Assembly (NCBI RefSeq): GCF_000004825.1
Contig: NW_008805073.1
Span: 434,001-498,000 of the forward strand
DNA: 64,000 nt
Reading direction: 5' to 3'
Source: Heterostelium album PN500
Lineage: Eukaryota > Evosea > Eumycetozoa > Acytosteliales > Acytosteliaceae
A program made the translations under genes and the position numbers. Below the pieces are notes generated by a model. It saw only the letters and a program-made list of their open reading frames with translations, was not told where the DNA came from and made no database searches. Position 1 is the first letter of the stretch; the number at the start of each line of letters is the position of its first letter. Below, one piece after another: positions 33,182 to 44,073 of the stretch.

Positions 33182-34545
33182 GAACAAAAAAAATAATAAT
33201 AATAAAGCTAATCTTTCAATCCATTTAAAAAACAAAATAAATGAATAATATAAATATTCTAATTGTAATTTCCAATGATCATTTTATCTGATTTAAGAGA
33301 ATGAAAGAAAAGTGTTAATACCCACAAATTTTTAAAATGTAAGGATGAATGTAGAATGGTTTTTTTTTTTTTTTCATGATGATGCATTGTAGATCTTGGG
33401 CATTAACACTTTTCTTTCTTTCACTTGAAACAATGATTAATCACTGTAACTTTCTTTCATAGGATAACCAAAATAAATATTGTAACAAAAATCCAAATTA
33501 AGAATTAATGTTAAACATAACTGTTTGAAAAGGTTAATTATTAATTTCCTAACCGTTCAACATGATGTTTAAACAAGAATATTTTGTTTGATTCTAAAGT
33601 TAGAAGTTGAATGATGTTGATGTTAGAATTCAAAGTATACCCATTATTTTTTGGAGGTGGTAAATAATATATTTTGACAATTAATTTATTTGAATTTGCG
33701 TTTTAAAAGTAGGAGATAAAGATATTGAAGGCATGGTTTCACACAACAGCAATGGGCGCATATTATGAACATATGATATTAGTTTTCGAAAAAAATCTAA
33801 TGAGGTTTTAGGAGATAAAAAAATCGATGATGATCGCAAATCTTCGTGAGTAAAAAAAACAACAAACAAAAAAAAAACCAAAAGGTTCAAAACCAACTCT
33901 TTGGTTCCTATGAAAATTTGATCAACAAAAAAAACTCTTTTGTTTCTTTTTTTTTGGTAACTCCTGCAAAAATCAGTAAAAAATTTAATTTTCATCACGA
34001 TTTTTTTTGAAAAGTTAAATGATACCTTTTTGATGGCGGGTAGCCTCTTTGATTTGCGATCAAATTTCAAAAGGTTTTCGATAAATTGTTGAAAATTTAA
34101 ATTAATTTTTTTACTCTCTTTTTTTTTTAATTTTTGATGATTTTGGATATTTTTATTTTCTTTTTTTTTTTCTTCTGCCTATCCTTATTAAAATTCCAAC
34201 TGTATCGTCAATCAAAAAACACCAACAAATATTAAAGTTGTCTCCTAAAACACCAAACCAAATCATTTAATAACTTTACACTTTTCAAACCAAAGCAAAG
34301 CAAAGCAAACTCTACTTTTTCCCAATTACCTTATCTTATACTTTTTTTTTCTTTTGTTTATATCAACTATATTTTATATATGTTTTTATATAGTTAACTA
34401 CTAAAAATTTAATATATATCCTATCGTATTTATTATTATAGTTTATTTCTTTTTCCTTTTATTGGGAAAATTGATAAAAACCACATAACTTTTTTTAAAA
34501 AAATATATAATATAATATAATATATTAATCTAAAAAAACAAAATC
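33182..34545. other. Intergenic region
   Basis: 1.36 kb, AT-rich. A minus-strand open frame at 33681..34070 begins with TTG, not ATG, and its Phe/Lys/Ser-rich translation follows homopolymer tracts, so I do not call it. The right half has poly-T and CAAAG repeats (34304..34318) leading to the gene at 34546. Confidence 0.5.
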
Positions 34546-35955
34546 ATGGATTTCTATGATAGTGATGCAACCATCACAGAGATAGAAGATGATAATACAG
34601 TTCCTGTTATAAATAGTAAAATAAATGGATATTCAAATAATGTCAACAGTAGCAATAGCAATAATAATAATAATAATAATACATTTGTAAATAGAACATC
34701 TTTAAATAATATAAATCTAGAAGCAGGCGATATCCAAAACGATCCACCTTTAATACTTCATTTCTGTAAAATGCACGGCTGTGGCAATGATTTCGTTATA
34801 TTCCATGTTGACTCACTGCGAAGCGAGCTGACGGGTCAATCGATCATGCCTTCGCTGGCGGATCTACAGCTGATTGCCCGGTACTTGTGCGATCGCACCA
34901 GTGGCGTCGGTGGAAACCAGCTGTTGGTCATCACACCGCCACCTCCCCAGAGCGAAGCACAATACCAAATGCTGATATTCAACTCTGACGGCAGCATGGC
35001 AGAGAACAGTGGCAATGGAATCCGTTGTCTCTCGAAATTCATTATCGACTACCAGATCCCGCCATACAACAACGGCGCCAGAAATCACATTATTTGTCCA
35101 ACGCCTCTGAGTTCGTCGCCTTCGCACGGACAGCAGCAATCGACACATCACTGCTTCTCCGCCGCCAATCCACTCGTGCCGTTCTTCACACGCTGCGAAG
35201 GCAGCAATCCATACCAACGCCTGGTTTCCGGCCAGCCACTTTTCCTCTCTATCAACACGATCGCCGGAATCATGCAGTGTTGTCCACTGCCAGCGCATCC
35301 ACAAAACAACTCACGAACTCTCTGGGTCAAAGTGTGTATGGGACGACCAAAAGTTGTCAATACAATCGAACCTGCCCAGAACAATCCAGTCATCCCAAAG
35401 CATGTAAATATCTCCTCACTCAGTCCCGCCGAACAATGCCAGTTGTTGATCGAGCAACAACAACAGCAAGAGAGTCGCCAACAGCCAAAACTCCTCTCAA
35501 TAAAATCAAAGCAAGAAGACTTTTGCAAGATGTTGCCATTCAAAGGTCACTTTATCAATGCCACTCTCGTGAGCATGGGTAATCCTCACTGCGTTGTCCA
35601 CCTCGAGAATGTCCAGGACTTCCCAATGGACTACTACGGTGAGGTCATCGAAACACATCCAATCTTCCCAGACAAAACCAACGTTGAATTCGTTGAGGTG
35701 ATCTCAAGCAATCAAGTGAGAGCACGTGTCTGGCAGCGTGGATGTGGTACCACCAATGCATGCGGTACTGGCGCCTGTGCCATTGTCGTCGCCGGTGTTC
35801 TCCGTGGCAAAACCGACAGAAAATGTACCGTTCACATGGATGGTGGCAGTCTTGAAGTGGAATGGAGAAACGAAGACGAGTATGTCTATCACAGTGGTCC
35901 TTCTACAACCACTTTCCAAGGTACAGTCAGATTCTTCCTTTCTGAACTCCATTAA
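34546..35955 (+). CDS. Diaminopimelate epimerase-fold protein with altered active site
   Basis: An intronless gene of 469 residues, against about 275 in bacterial DapF. The extra length is an Asn-rich N-terminal extension (1-66) and a middle insertion (about 172-345, with Gln runs). DapF landmarks flank it: LHFCKMHGCGNDFV, NSDGSMAENSGNGIRC, VSMGNPHCVV, and QRGCGTTNACGTGACA. DapF uses two cysteines as acid and base. The first (NCGNG in most members) is Ser155 here (ENSGNG), the second is kept (C406), and the Glu of RG.GET is Thr. Normal 1-1 racemisation of LL-diaminopimelate is thus doubtful; a changed substrate, one-base chemistry or a non-enzymatic role is possible. PrpF-like or proline racemase-like isomerases share the fold but not these motifs. 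Confidence 0.85.
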   Translation: MDFYDSDATITEIEDDNTVPVINSKINGYSNNVNSSNSNNNNNNNTFVNRTSLNNINLEAGDIQNDPPLILHFCKMHGCGNDFVIFHVDSLRSELTGQSIMPSLADLQLIARYLCDRTSGVGGNQLLVITPPPPQSEAQYQMLIFNSDGSMAENSGNGIRCLSKFIIDYQIPPYNNGARNHIICPTPLSSSPSHGQQQSTHHCFSAANPLVPFFTRCEGSNPYQRLVSGQPLFLSINTIAGIMQCCPLPAHPQNNSRTLWVKVCMGRPKVVNTIEPAQNNPVIPKHVNISSLSPAEQCQLLIEQQQQQESRQQPKLLSIKSKQEDFCKMLPFKGHFINATLVSMGNPHCVVHLENVQDFPMDYYGEVIETHPIFPDKTNVEFVEVISSNQVRARVWQRGCGTTNACGTGACAIVVAGVLRGKTDRKCTVHMDGGSLEVEWRNEDEYVYHSGPSTTTFQGTVRFFLSELH

Positions 35956-37319
35956 TAACTTTTTTTTCCCTCCACATCTCTCTCCTAAATCAATCAATCA
36001 ATCAACCAATCAACCCCATTAGAATTTTGTTTATAATTTTAACCAAAACGTCAAATATTCATTTCAACTTTTTTCTTTTTTCCTACCTACCTATTCTTAA
36101 CTAATAATAATAATTGTCTATATATTTTTAATTAATTTCTCATTAGTAATAATAATAATAATAATAATCATCCATCATCATCATCAACACAATAATAATA
36201 ATTTTAAAACCTGAAATCACAATACCTCTCAAATTTGAGGTTATCATGAACGAATCAGTCATTCCAAACCAGTCGACCAAACAAATCAACTTATTTATTT
36301 TATCCCCCAGTTTGTTTTTCCCTCTACAAAATAATATATAACCAAAAAAAAAAATCTAACAACTTTTAGTTTCCCCTCCAATCCATAATAATTCTTCAAT
36401 GTACCTTTTTTTTCGAAATCCAAATCCAACAACTATTCAACCAAACTATTCGGTCATAATAAATTGTATTTATTCTAATCAACTTTAAATAAATATTTTA
36501 AATGTTAACATTGTTTATTGCCTTTCGAAAGGTCTTCAACAAAACATTTATTCATAAAATTTAAATAAAAAAAAGATTTATTTCTTTAATTATATAAAAT
36601 AAAATATATTAAACAAAAAAGTATTAATTATGTAAGTTGTTTAGTACTAATCACTTAATTCAATATAGATTATCTAAAGTAATAAAAATATTATTATTAA
36701 ACATATAAAAATCTTTGAAAATAGAAAAAAAAATAAAAAGTATTTAATCAATTTGTACAGAGAGAAGAATTAGTAATAGTGCACCTATTCGCAAAAGGCC
36801 AGCCTAAAGAAAAGTTAATTTGGAAAGTAAACTATGTCGCAAATTGGTGTTTTAGATATTCATAATTCATATAACACAATTTAAAGTGTAATCCGCCAAA
36901 TTCAATCTAATAAAATGAAATGCATTGGAAGTGCAATACATTATAAAAACAAGTTCTTAACCAAAAAAGTTAAATTATATTTTTAAATTTCTTTATTTTA
37001 TTCAAGAATAGAAATATGCTTTGCAATATTATATTATAAATCGATATGATTTTGGTTGCTTTTTGAATTTGATTGAACATTTACTTGGTTGGTTGGTTGA
37101 TAAGTCGACTTGATGAATTATTTGATTTTAGGGAAGGTGTGATAAATATTATATATATTTAAATCTAGATTTGAATGAAATGTTGAATAGTGTTGCATTG
37201 TTGCATAGCATACAAATTGAATAGTGTTTTAGAGAGGGTGAAAGTAAAGGGGGCGGTTGGTGTAAGTCATTTGATTGTTTGGTTAGGCTTGTATTTTATC
37301 TATATATATAACTGTACAG
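35956..37319. other. Intergenic region with a short coding island
   Basis: 1.36 kb between convergent genes. CAAT repeats at about 35990..36016, AAT repeats at 36146..36169, then the coding-like island at 36737..36865. The 3' end includes the 3' flank of MPC2. No complete gene. Confidence 0.5.
36737..36865 (+). pseudogene. Short coding remnant, unidentified
   Basis: An open stretch of 42 codons bounded by stops, with strongly protein-like composition: REELVIVHLFAKGQPKEKL and IWKVNYVANWCFRYS. There is no ATG and the sequence on both sides is noise. Two Trp and one Cys in 42 codons, in DNA this AT-rich, argue against chance. It is probably a fragment of a mobile element or a lost gene; family not identified. 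Confidence 0.35.
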
Positions 37320-37886
37320 TTATTGAGATACAGGAGCAGGTTGAGCTTGTTGCTTTTCATAGTTTAATCTTCTGTATGTGTTGTAACCATGACAGCATGC
37401 CATAGCAAAGTTGCAAGCCGCCAGTGCTCTGGTTCCAGAGTTTTGTGGTTGAATCAAAGTCGAATAGTAAGTCCAAATGGTACCTGTCGCACAGAGTGAC
37501 ATCGATTGTGTGAGGTCAATCTTTTCGGGTGGCTTAGTTCCAGAGATAATCTGTGTAATTGGTACAATTGAGAGTGACCATTTCATCATCTAAAAAGTTG
37601 CAGCAACTTATGAATTAGTATTTAATCAAATCAAATCAAATCATATTATTCACTATCTAACTTACAGGTGCCAAATTAGTAACTATTCATTTTATCATAA
37701 TTCATTTAAGTTTTTATTAGTATAAGCTATTGTTTTTAACAAAAATAGAAACACATTGCAATGTAACATACCATCATTTAAGAAAGCAATCTTTGGATAC
37801 TTCTCGCAAATACCTTGGACGAATGAGTTACTAAAGACAACTCTGTTACCAACATATTTATTAAGAATAGTTGATACGTATTGCAT
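37320..37886 (-). CDS. mpc2: Mitochondrial pyruvate carrier subunit 2
   Basis: Exons 37772..37886, 37666..37682 and 37320..37589 give 133 residues. Exon 2 is only 17 nt (VTNLAP shared with its neighbours), and both junctions keep frame. After an N-terminal amphipathic stretch come PMMKWSLSIVPITQI, EKIDLTQSMSLCATGTIWTYYSTLIQPQN and an Asn-containing last helix, the MPC2 pattern (MKWGLV..., WSRYS..I.PKN). MPC2 pairs with MPC1 in the inner mitochondrial membrane to import pyruvate. The gene sits head-to-head with MPC1 (38363), 476 bp apart. The C-terminal tail QQAQPAPVSQ is longer than usual. Confidence 0.9.
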
Positions 37887-38362
37887 TGTTTTTTTTTGTT
37901 TTATCTTATTTACTTATTGTTTGATTGATTTAAAAAAAAAAAAAAAAGAAAATGTTTTTTTTTTTTTGGTCTGAAGAATAGTATTTTTGTTTTAAAATTA
38001 AATTACAAAAAAAAAAATGTTGATTCATCATCATGTTGGTGAAACAGTATTGGTACCGAAGTTTTTTTTTGCACCACATGTAGTGAAGACATTTCTTTTA
38101 ATTTTTTAAGTTTTTGTTTTGTTTTTTTTTTTTTTTTACTTTGTTCGATTCAAATCATTCATATTTATTCAATTCAATCTAACAAATTTTATTAATTATT
38201 TTCTCAAAATAACCATTTTTGTTAATAATTTGGTTCTCGTTCCAATATCAAACAACTTTAATTTAAAACACTTTATTTATTTATTAATAAATCTCATTTA
38301 ATATTATTGTTCAAATCATTATTTAACATACATTTTAGTAGAAATTTATAGAAATAATAATA
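37887..38362. promoter_or_regulatory. Shared divergent promoter region of MPC2 and MPC1
   Basis: 476 bp between the two start codons, with no coding signal. It has A/T homopolymers at 37932..37946 and 37956..37967 and a more mixed block at about 38020..38090 (GGTGAAACAGTATTGGTACC and CACCACATGTAGTGAAG) that stands out from the surrounding A/T and may carry factor sites. Joint regulation of the two carrier subunits is inferred from the arrangement only. Confidence 0.45.
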
Positions 38363-39413
38363 ATGGCATCAGGTAATATTAAAAAAATATATAAGATGAA
38401 GATTGTGATTGTTGTTTATACATTCTTATTAATGTTTAAACATTGAAATCTTGTATATGTGAATATATATATATAGGTGAAAAGTGGGTAAAGTTTATAG
38501 GATTTTTAGGTGCAGCTGCAAATTGGACCATTCCAATTGCTGTATGTATATATGATTATTAGCTTTTATCAAAATGATAGGTTCTGTAGTATTAATATTG
38601 AAGGAATGTTGATTCTATTTAGTCGATGATGAATTTAAAGAATCCACCAGAATCAATTGATCCAATTATGACAGGAAGTAAGTTATCAGAATCAGAGATG
38701 AATGACCTTTTCTGACTAAAGTAAAACGAATCATCATTGTGCTCACTGATTTACTAATTTTTGTTTGACTTTGCTCTTTTTACTCATACATATATTAGCA
38801 TTGGCAAGTTACAGTTTAGTATTTATGAGATGGTCGATCGCAATCAAACCACCCAACTACTGGTTACTTGGTTGTCACGCAGCCAATGAAGTCGCTCAAT
38901 TAACTCAATTAACAAGATGGGGATTGTATGTATTCATATTATGATCATTAACAACATAACAGTATCGTTATACAGCACAACAGTTTAACATAGCATAGCA
39001 TAGCATTCATTCATTTACCAAAGATCAATCAAATCAATCAAAGCATGCTTGCAATTTAGAAAACAGGAATCAATCAATAATTTTATTACTCTATTCAATA
39101 AGTCTGTTTAAATCAATTGATTTAAGCACACACCACAAATTTCATGATTCATAAAAACAAAAACAACAACAACAAAGACAGAATACTACTTTTTTACCAC
39201 AAGTGGTGACACTTCATCATTATGATTGTTGATTCGCAAAACACATCAAATCAAACCACCTTTTTATCAAAACAACACCATATATATATATAATTAATTA
39301 GTTATTTTATATTAACTGTTTATTATTTAACCAGACATAGTGTTACAGGTAGTAAGAACAAGAATCTCGCAATCGACAACAGCAACAGCAGCAATAACAG
39401 CAGCAGTAGTTAA
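38363..39413 (+). CDS. mpc1: Mitochondrial pyruvate carrier subunit 1
   Basis: Five small exons, 38363..38372, 38477..38541, 38623..38677, 38799..38925 and 39335..39413, give 111 residues with all phases agreeing; none is long enough to stand out alone. The sequence [54 protein letters not shown] and [17 protein letters not shown] matches MPC1 (ANW.IP.A, S..FMRFA, RN..LFACH..NE.AQ). The C-terminus ends in an Asn/Ser run typical of dictyostelids. It works as a heterodimer with MPC2, encoded divergently next door. The last intron is 409 bp, unusually long for the window. Confidence 0.92.
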
Positions 39414-42400
39414 TGAATCAAAAAAATAAACAATATATAAACAACAAAACAATACAATACAAAACTGTCTTAATAATAATATTATATAATTATACAAAAA
39501 CTGTAAAAAAGATATTTATACTAAATATGAATATAGGATTGATTACAGAAACAAACAACTAAACTAAATGAAACCAAAGTCAGAGGATAAAATCTAAGAT
39601 TCTACAATGATAGTTTATATATATAATCAAAATTATTCATAACAAATAAAAGTTTGAAAAAAGTAAGTAAATAATATTATTTTCATTTTAATTATAATAT
39701 GGTACAAATCAACAATAACATAATTATTTGAAGTCGCTTGTTTATCACATATATAAATATTATTTATGTAATTAGTTATTTTGTTTAACCAACTGCTGAA
39801 CAGCAAAGCACCACAATTATTATTAATTATCTTTCACTTTCGTGTTACCTCGCAATTAATTAAAATGAAAATTAGCACACTTCCTGGGAAGATGGGAATT
39901 TTGTTTTGGTTTTCAAAGATTTTCATAATTTGCCGTCGTCCTCTTTATCTGACCATCCAAATCCAATTATTATTTTTTTAAATCTGTCTTGTTTTTTTTT
40001 TTGTTTTTTTTTTTTTGTTTATTGATTAAATCTTCGGTTTTCGAGTGATGATTGGTTCAAAGAAGTTTCAATTTCATCTACGTTGACTTTGTGGTTCCAA
40101 CAATAAAATTCTTATGAATTTGCAACAAAAAAAACTAAAATAACCAACTAAATTAATATTTTAAAAAAAAAAATCTAAGAATTAAATATAGTACATAAAG
40201 ATAAATCTTATTAATAAAAATTAATTATCTTTATAAATAAATAAAATTCATTAAAACTTATTCTTAGAAAAAAAGTTTTAAAAATTCAACTTTCTAAAAA
40301 GTTATTTTTAAAAAAAATAAATATAGTAATAAATTTATTTATCATTTCAGTAGGTAATTTTTAATTAAAAATAGTAAAATAAACCCCCCACAAAACACCT
40401 TTTTCAGAGTAATCATTCATTTCATTTACAAATTTTGTAAATTATTGTTTAAATTCAACAAAAAACAACAACAACATATGTTCTTGAAGACAGAATCTGA
40501 AAAGCATATCCTCAATTCCAAACAATATAGCATTATTATTGAAGATGAAATGTTGGCCATGCAACTTTAGATCGATCTACATAATATAATAATAGACACC
40601 AATTTCAACAACAATGTTGTTGTGTTATTGCATTGAACATTTAATTTAATCCTATAATCTCACAAATTTGTCAAGCCCGAAACTCTAATTACATTGACAC
40701 CTTATAATTTTTTTTAGTTACAACAATTAAGACCAATATTTATTTTTATATTTATTTTATTTATTTATTTATTTTAATAGTTTACTTTTTAGACATAAAA
40801 CGGTAATATTTATATATTAATTTTAATATTATAAAAAAATAAATAACTACCTACCACAACCACTAAAAGCACATATATAATAATAATTTTCAATTAAATG
40901 ATTATCTGAATATATTATTATCATTTTTTTTTATAAATTTTTTTTATTTATTTTATTTTGTGAATCGCCACCAATCTTCATCAGCATCACCGATAACAAT
41001 ACCACCATTAAATACCAACACCCAACACCTCTGAACACATTTATATTTATTAAATTAGGATAGAATCCCTTCATCCAAATAAAACAAAACGTGATAATAT
41101 ATATTGGATACCACAATAGTAAACAAGTTGTAGCAACAAAATCAAATTCAATATAAATAAAAAAACAACCATTGACAGGTAGGTTAGAGAGCGCCATATA
41201 TATATATATTGTTGATTTTGGATATATTATAAATAAAATAAAAAAACACAAACTAGAGTACTATAATATTATATTTTAAAAACAACAGCAGCAACCAACA
41301 ATAAAGAATCTTTTTAGTTTTATAAGTACATACAATTGTCTTTTTGTTTGGATTAGTTTTTTTTGCTTTTAAAATTTAATTAAGAATAAAAAAATTGAAT
41401 CACCAACAAAAACTAGAGATATGCTTTTACTATAAGATAATAGATATAAGATAAGATATATTTAAAGATAGAATTAAGAGTAATTGATTGTCTAATTTAA
41501 ATAAATATTACCACCCTTCTTTTTTTTTTTTTTTTTTTGGAAATTAAATAATTAAATTTAAAAACATCACTCCATCATATAATAATTCAAAATCGAAACA
41601 ACAACATTAATTAAAAATAGATAAAAACATATGAATGATAATTAATTATATATGTATTTAGTGGATCAAATATTTTAATTTAAAAAATGGATAATGAATA
41701 ACTATAAATGTTAATATTTATTACTTTGTTTGTTCCCCCAGTCTCTAATTAAAAAATACTTTAACCAATCCTTTTTGGAATCAAACGACAATAATAACAA
41801 TAACAATAATACCACAGTTTGACAGTCTAGACTATTGAGTAAAAAGGCTATTTGCATATTTTGTTTGTAAATGTAATAAATAAGTTCTACCTCCCTCCTT
41901 TTTAGAGTTTGTTTATTTTCAAACCTCTTCATCGTTTTGTCTGTCTGACTTTAACACCTCAAATATAACATTCACATACTCAAACACCACTACCACTACC
42001 ACTACCAACACACTGCAAGCAATAATACATCTAAAAAACTATACCTTTTTTGACCTTCCTAAACCAAGTTACTTACAACTCTTTCTTGCCTTTCCTTTCT
42101 TTTCCTTTCATATTCCTATCTTATCATATCATTATTTTATATTATTTCATATTCATAGGATAGGTTGTTTTAAAAACAGACATTAGCTGCTGCTTGTATA
42201 GTGTAATACCATAGTACTATTATCATTTCATTTCATTTCATATCATTTCATTTCTATCAGTTTTAATTTAATAATTTGAATTTATTTTCTTATTATTATT
42301 ATTACTTTTGTTATCACCAACCCTTTTTACAAATATTTATATCTTTTAACATTTTACTAATTATTATAATAATCTTTAATTCTTAATTTTAAAAAGAATA

Positions 42401-42556
42401 ACATTTTTAAATCAAACATTAGTTTGTTATTTTATTTTTATTAATAAATATCGTTATATTTTATAATAATATCTATCTATATTTAGTTATCATATATATT
42501 TATCGTATATACATATCTTATTATTATAAAATCTTACTATTTCAAATCCAAATGAG
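39414..42556. other. 3.1-kb gene-free stretch
   Basis: This is the longest gap in the window. It contains an ATG-led 30-codon frame at 40480..40572 (MFLKTESEKHILNSKQYS...) after a CAACAACAACAT leader, a hydrophobic minus-strand frame at 40931..41251 of doubtful coding value, long T tracts (41521..41538), CATTTCATTT repeats at about 42223..42250, and CCACTAC repeats at 41981..42003. No tRNA or structured RNA was recognised by eye. Confidence 0.45.
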
Positions 42557-43669
42557 ATGATTCATTCAAATAGTTGTTATATCTTTTATATGTGGTTGTC
42601 TTTGTTGGCCCTGATAGTGCTGAGTCAGAGCCAATCGGTCTACGCCATCAAGAATATAGATAATTCACCTTCCATTATTGTACCGTCACTCTCTCGTATC
42701 AGAGTAATCAATACAGTTTTGGATTTACAAGATAATAGCAATCAATTGGCAGTCGAACATCTTCAACAACATAATCAACATCAAAGCCGTCATCAACGTC
42801 ATCACAATCACAATAAACAACAGAAACAACAACAACATTTCCACGGTTATGAATTCGATATCATTTTCAACTCTAGTGAGAGTATGCGTGTAAAAGGACT
42901 TAGTTATCTCTCAATGACAGACTATATAACAGTTCCAATCGGTTTGCTTTCAATTTCTATAGTCGACCAGAACAATCCGGTAGTCATTGACAATGGTCGC
43001 GATAGTTTTACACTTGAGAATGACACTGACTATACACTCATTATTACTGGAATCCGTCACAACTCTACATCACTCACATTCCTCTCTGATAAAGACAACA
43101 ACTTTGGAATGGATCCACTGCAACAGCAACAACAACAACAAACACTTCAAAGACGTACTTCTCTTCGTTTCTTGCACTGTGCCCCACAGGCTGGAACCGT
43201 AGATTTCAGTATTGTTGGCGGTGCCACCCTCTTTTCAAACATTGGATATCTTGGCGGCTCAAGCGGTGGCGGTGGTTCGCACCAGAGACAACTGTCGAGT
43301 AGCACCAACTACATCTCGATACCGTCGAATCCATATATTTTCTTTGTTCACCAACCTGAAAATACTAGCAACATATATATACCGGGTGGCGACAACTCAC
43401 TGATGCCACACCAATCCAGCATCGTTAGTATTCTTATGGTAGGAGTGCCAGGCAACGAGAAGCTGCCTCTGCAACTCATCCCAATACTCTATCCTTTCGG
43501 TCAAAGCGATCACTCCATCTATCAAAAGCAACTGCCATACTCACAGATCAACACACAACTTCCACCCTATCCAGCCAGTCCTAACACCAGTGCTAGTTCA
43601 TCTACACTATTTAAATTTTCAATAGCAATTCTTATGTTTTTACTTTTAGCTGGAATAAGTGTAATATAA
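42557..43669 (+). CDS. GPI-anchored or membrane-tethered DUF4397-like surface protein
   Basis: An intronless gene of 370 residues. A hydrophobic signal segment (about 8-30) precedes RIRVINTVLD, a His/Gln-rich spacer (70-96), FDIIFNSSESM, and a second repeat TSLRFLHCAPQAGTVDFSIVGG ... LFSNIGYLG. The two segments (VR.[VL][HN]..P....D.....G..LF.N..Y) look like two DUF4397 units, a beta-sandwich domain common in bacterial secreted proteins. The C-terminus is a Ser/Thr-rich stalk followed by a hydrophobic tail with no charged residues after it, fitting a GPI-attachment signal. A two-codon upstream frame (ATGAGATGA) overlaps the start at 42552..42560, so translation may depend on leaky scanning. 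Confidence 0.65.
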   Translation: MIHSNSCYIFYMWLSLLALIVLSQSQSVYAIKNIDNSPSIIVPSLSRIRVINTVLDLQDNSNQLAVEHLQQHNQHQSRHQRHHNHNKQQKQQQHFHGYEFDIIFNSSESMRVKGLSYLSMTDYITVPIGLLSISIVDQNNPVVIDNGRDSFTLENDTDYTLIITGIRHNSTSLTFLSDKDNNFGMDPLQQQQQQQTLQRRTSLRFLHCAPQAGTVDFSIVGGATLFSNIGYLGGSSGGGGSHQRQLSSSTNYISIPSNPYIFFVHQPENTSNIYIPGGDNSLMPHQSSIVSILMVGVPGNEKLPLQLIPILYPFGQSDHSIYQKQLPYSQINTQLPPYPASPNTSASSSTLFKFSIAILMFLLLAGISVI

Positions 43670-44073
43670 ATAATATTATATTATTCCATCACACACATAT
43701 ATATATAATTACATTCAATCTTAAAAGTATCATAAACATAAACTTGACCGAATTCGATTATTTATTTACATCATGATTTAATAATAATAATAATGTAAAT
43801 AAAATGTAAAATCTAACAAACTACAAAAACAACAACAACAATTGCACTATTCTTTGTTTTGAATATCTCATCACAATTTAATTAAACTGTGATGTTAGAA
43901 TGAATGATTTTATTATTTGTTTGTTATTTGGGTGATCTAATTATTATGGTTGTTATCACTTGATATATATATTTGTATTTCTTTATACAGGGGTTGTACA
44001 ATTTAGATGATAATATACTATTATAATGGTTTGAGATATCAATTTATAAATTGGATTGATATCTCTTTAGATG
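43670..44073. other. Convergent 3' intergenic region
   Basis: 404 bp between the 3' ends of two convergent genes, AT-rich, with TATA repeats and an inverted segment ATCACAATTTAATTAAACTGTGAT at about 43870..43893. No gene. Confidence 0.5.

Noticed and set aside
33681-34070. Minus-strand frame of 129 codons before the epimerase-like gene
   Set aside because: Starts at TTG; Lys/Phe-rich composition follows T tracts; no recognisable domain.
35025-35582. 185-codon plus frame inside the epimerase-like gene
   Set aside because: Overlaps in another frame; the main frame carries the conserved motifs on both sides.
40480-40572. 30-codon ATG-led frame after a CAACAACAACAT leader
   Set aside because: Leader looks gene-like, but the frame stops after 30 codons and no intron restores it.
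40931-41251. Hydrophobic minus-strand frame of 106 codons in the gene desert
   Set aside because: Hydrophobicity is what AT-rich DNA yields; no leader, splice sites or family likeness. Kept only as a remark.
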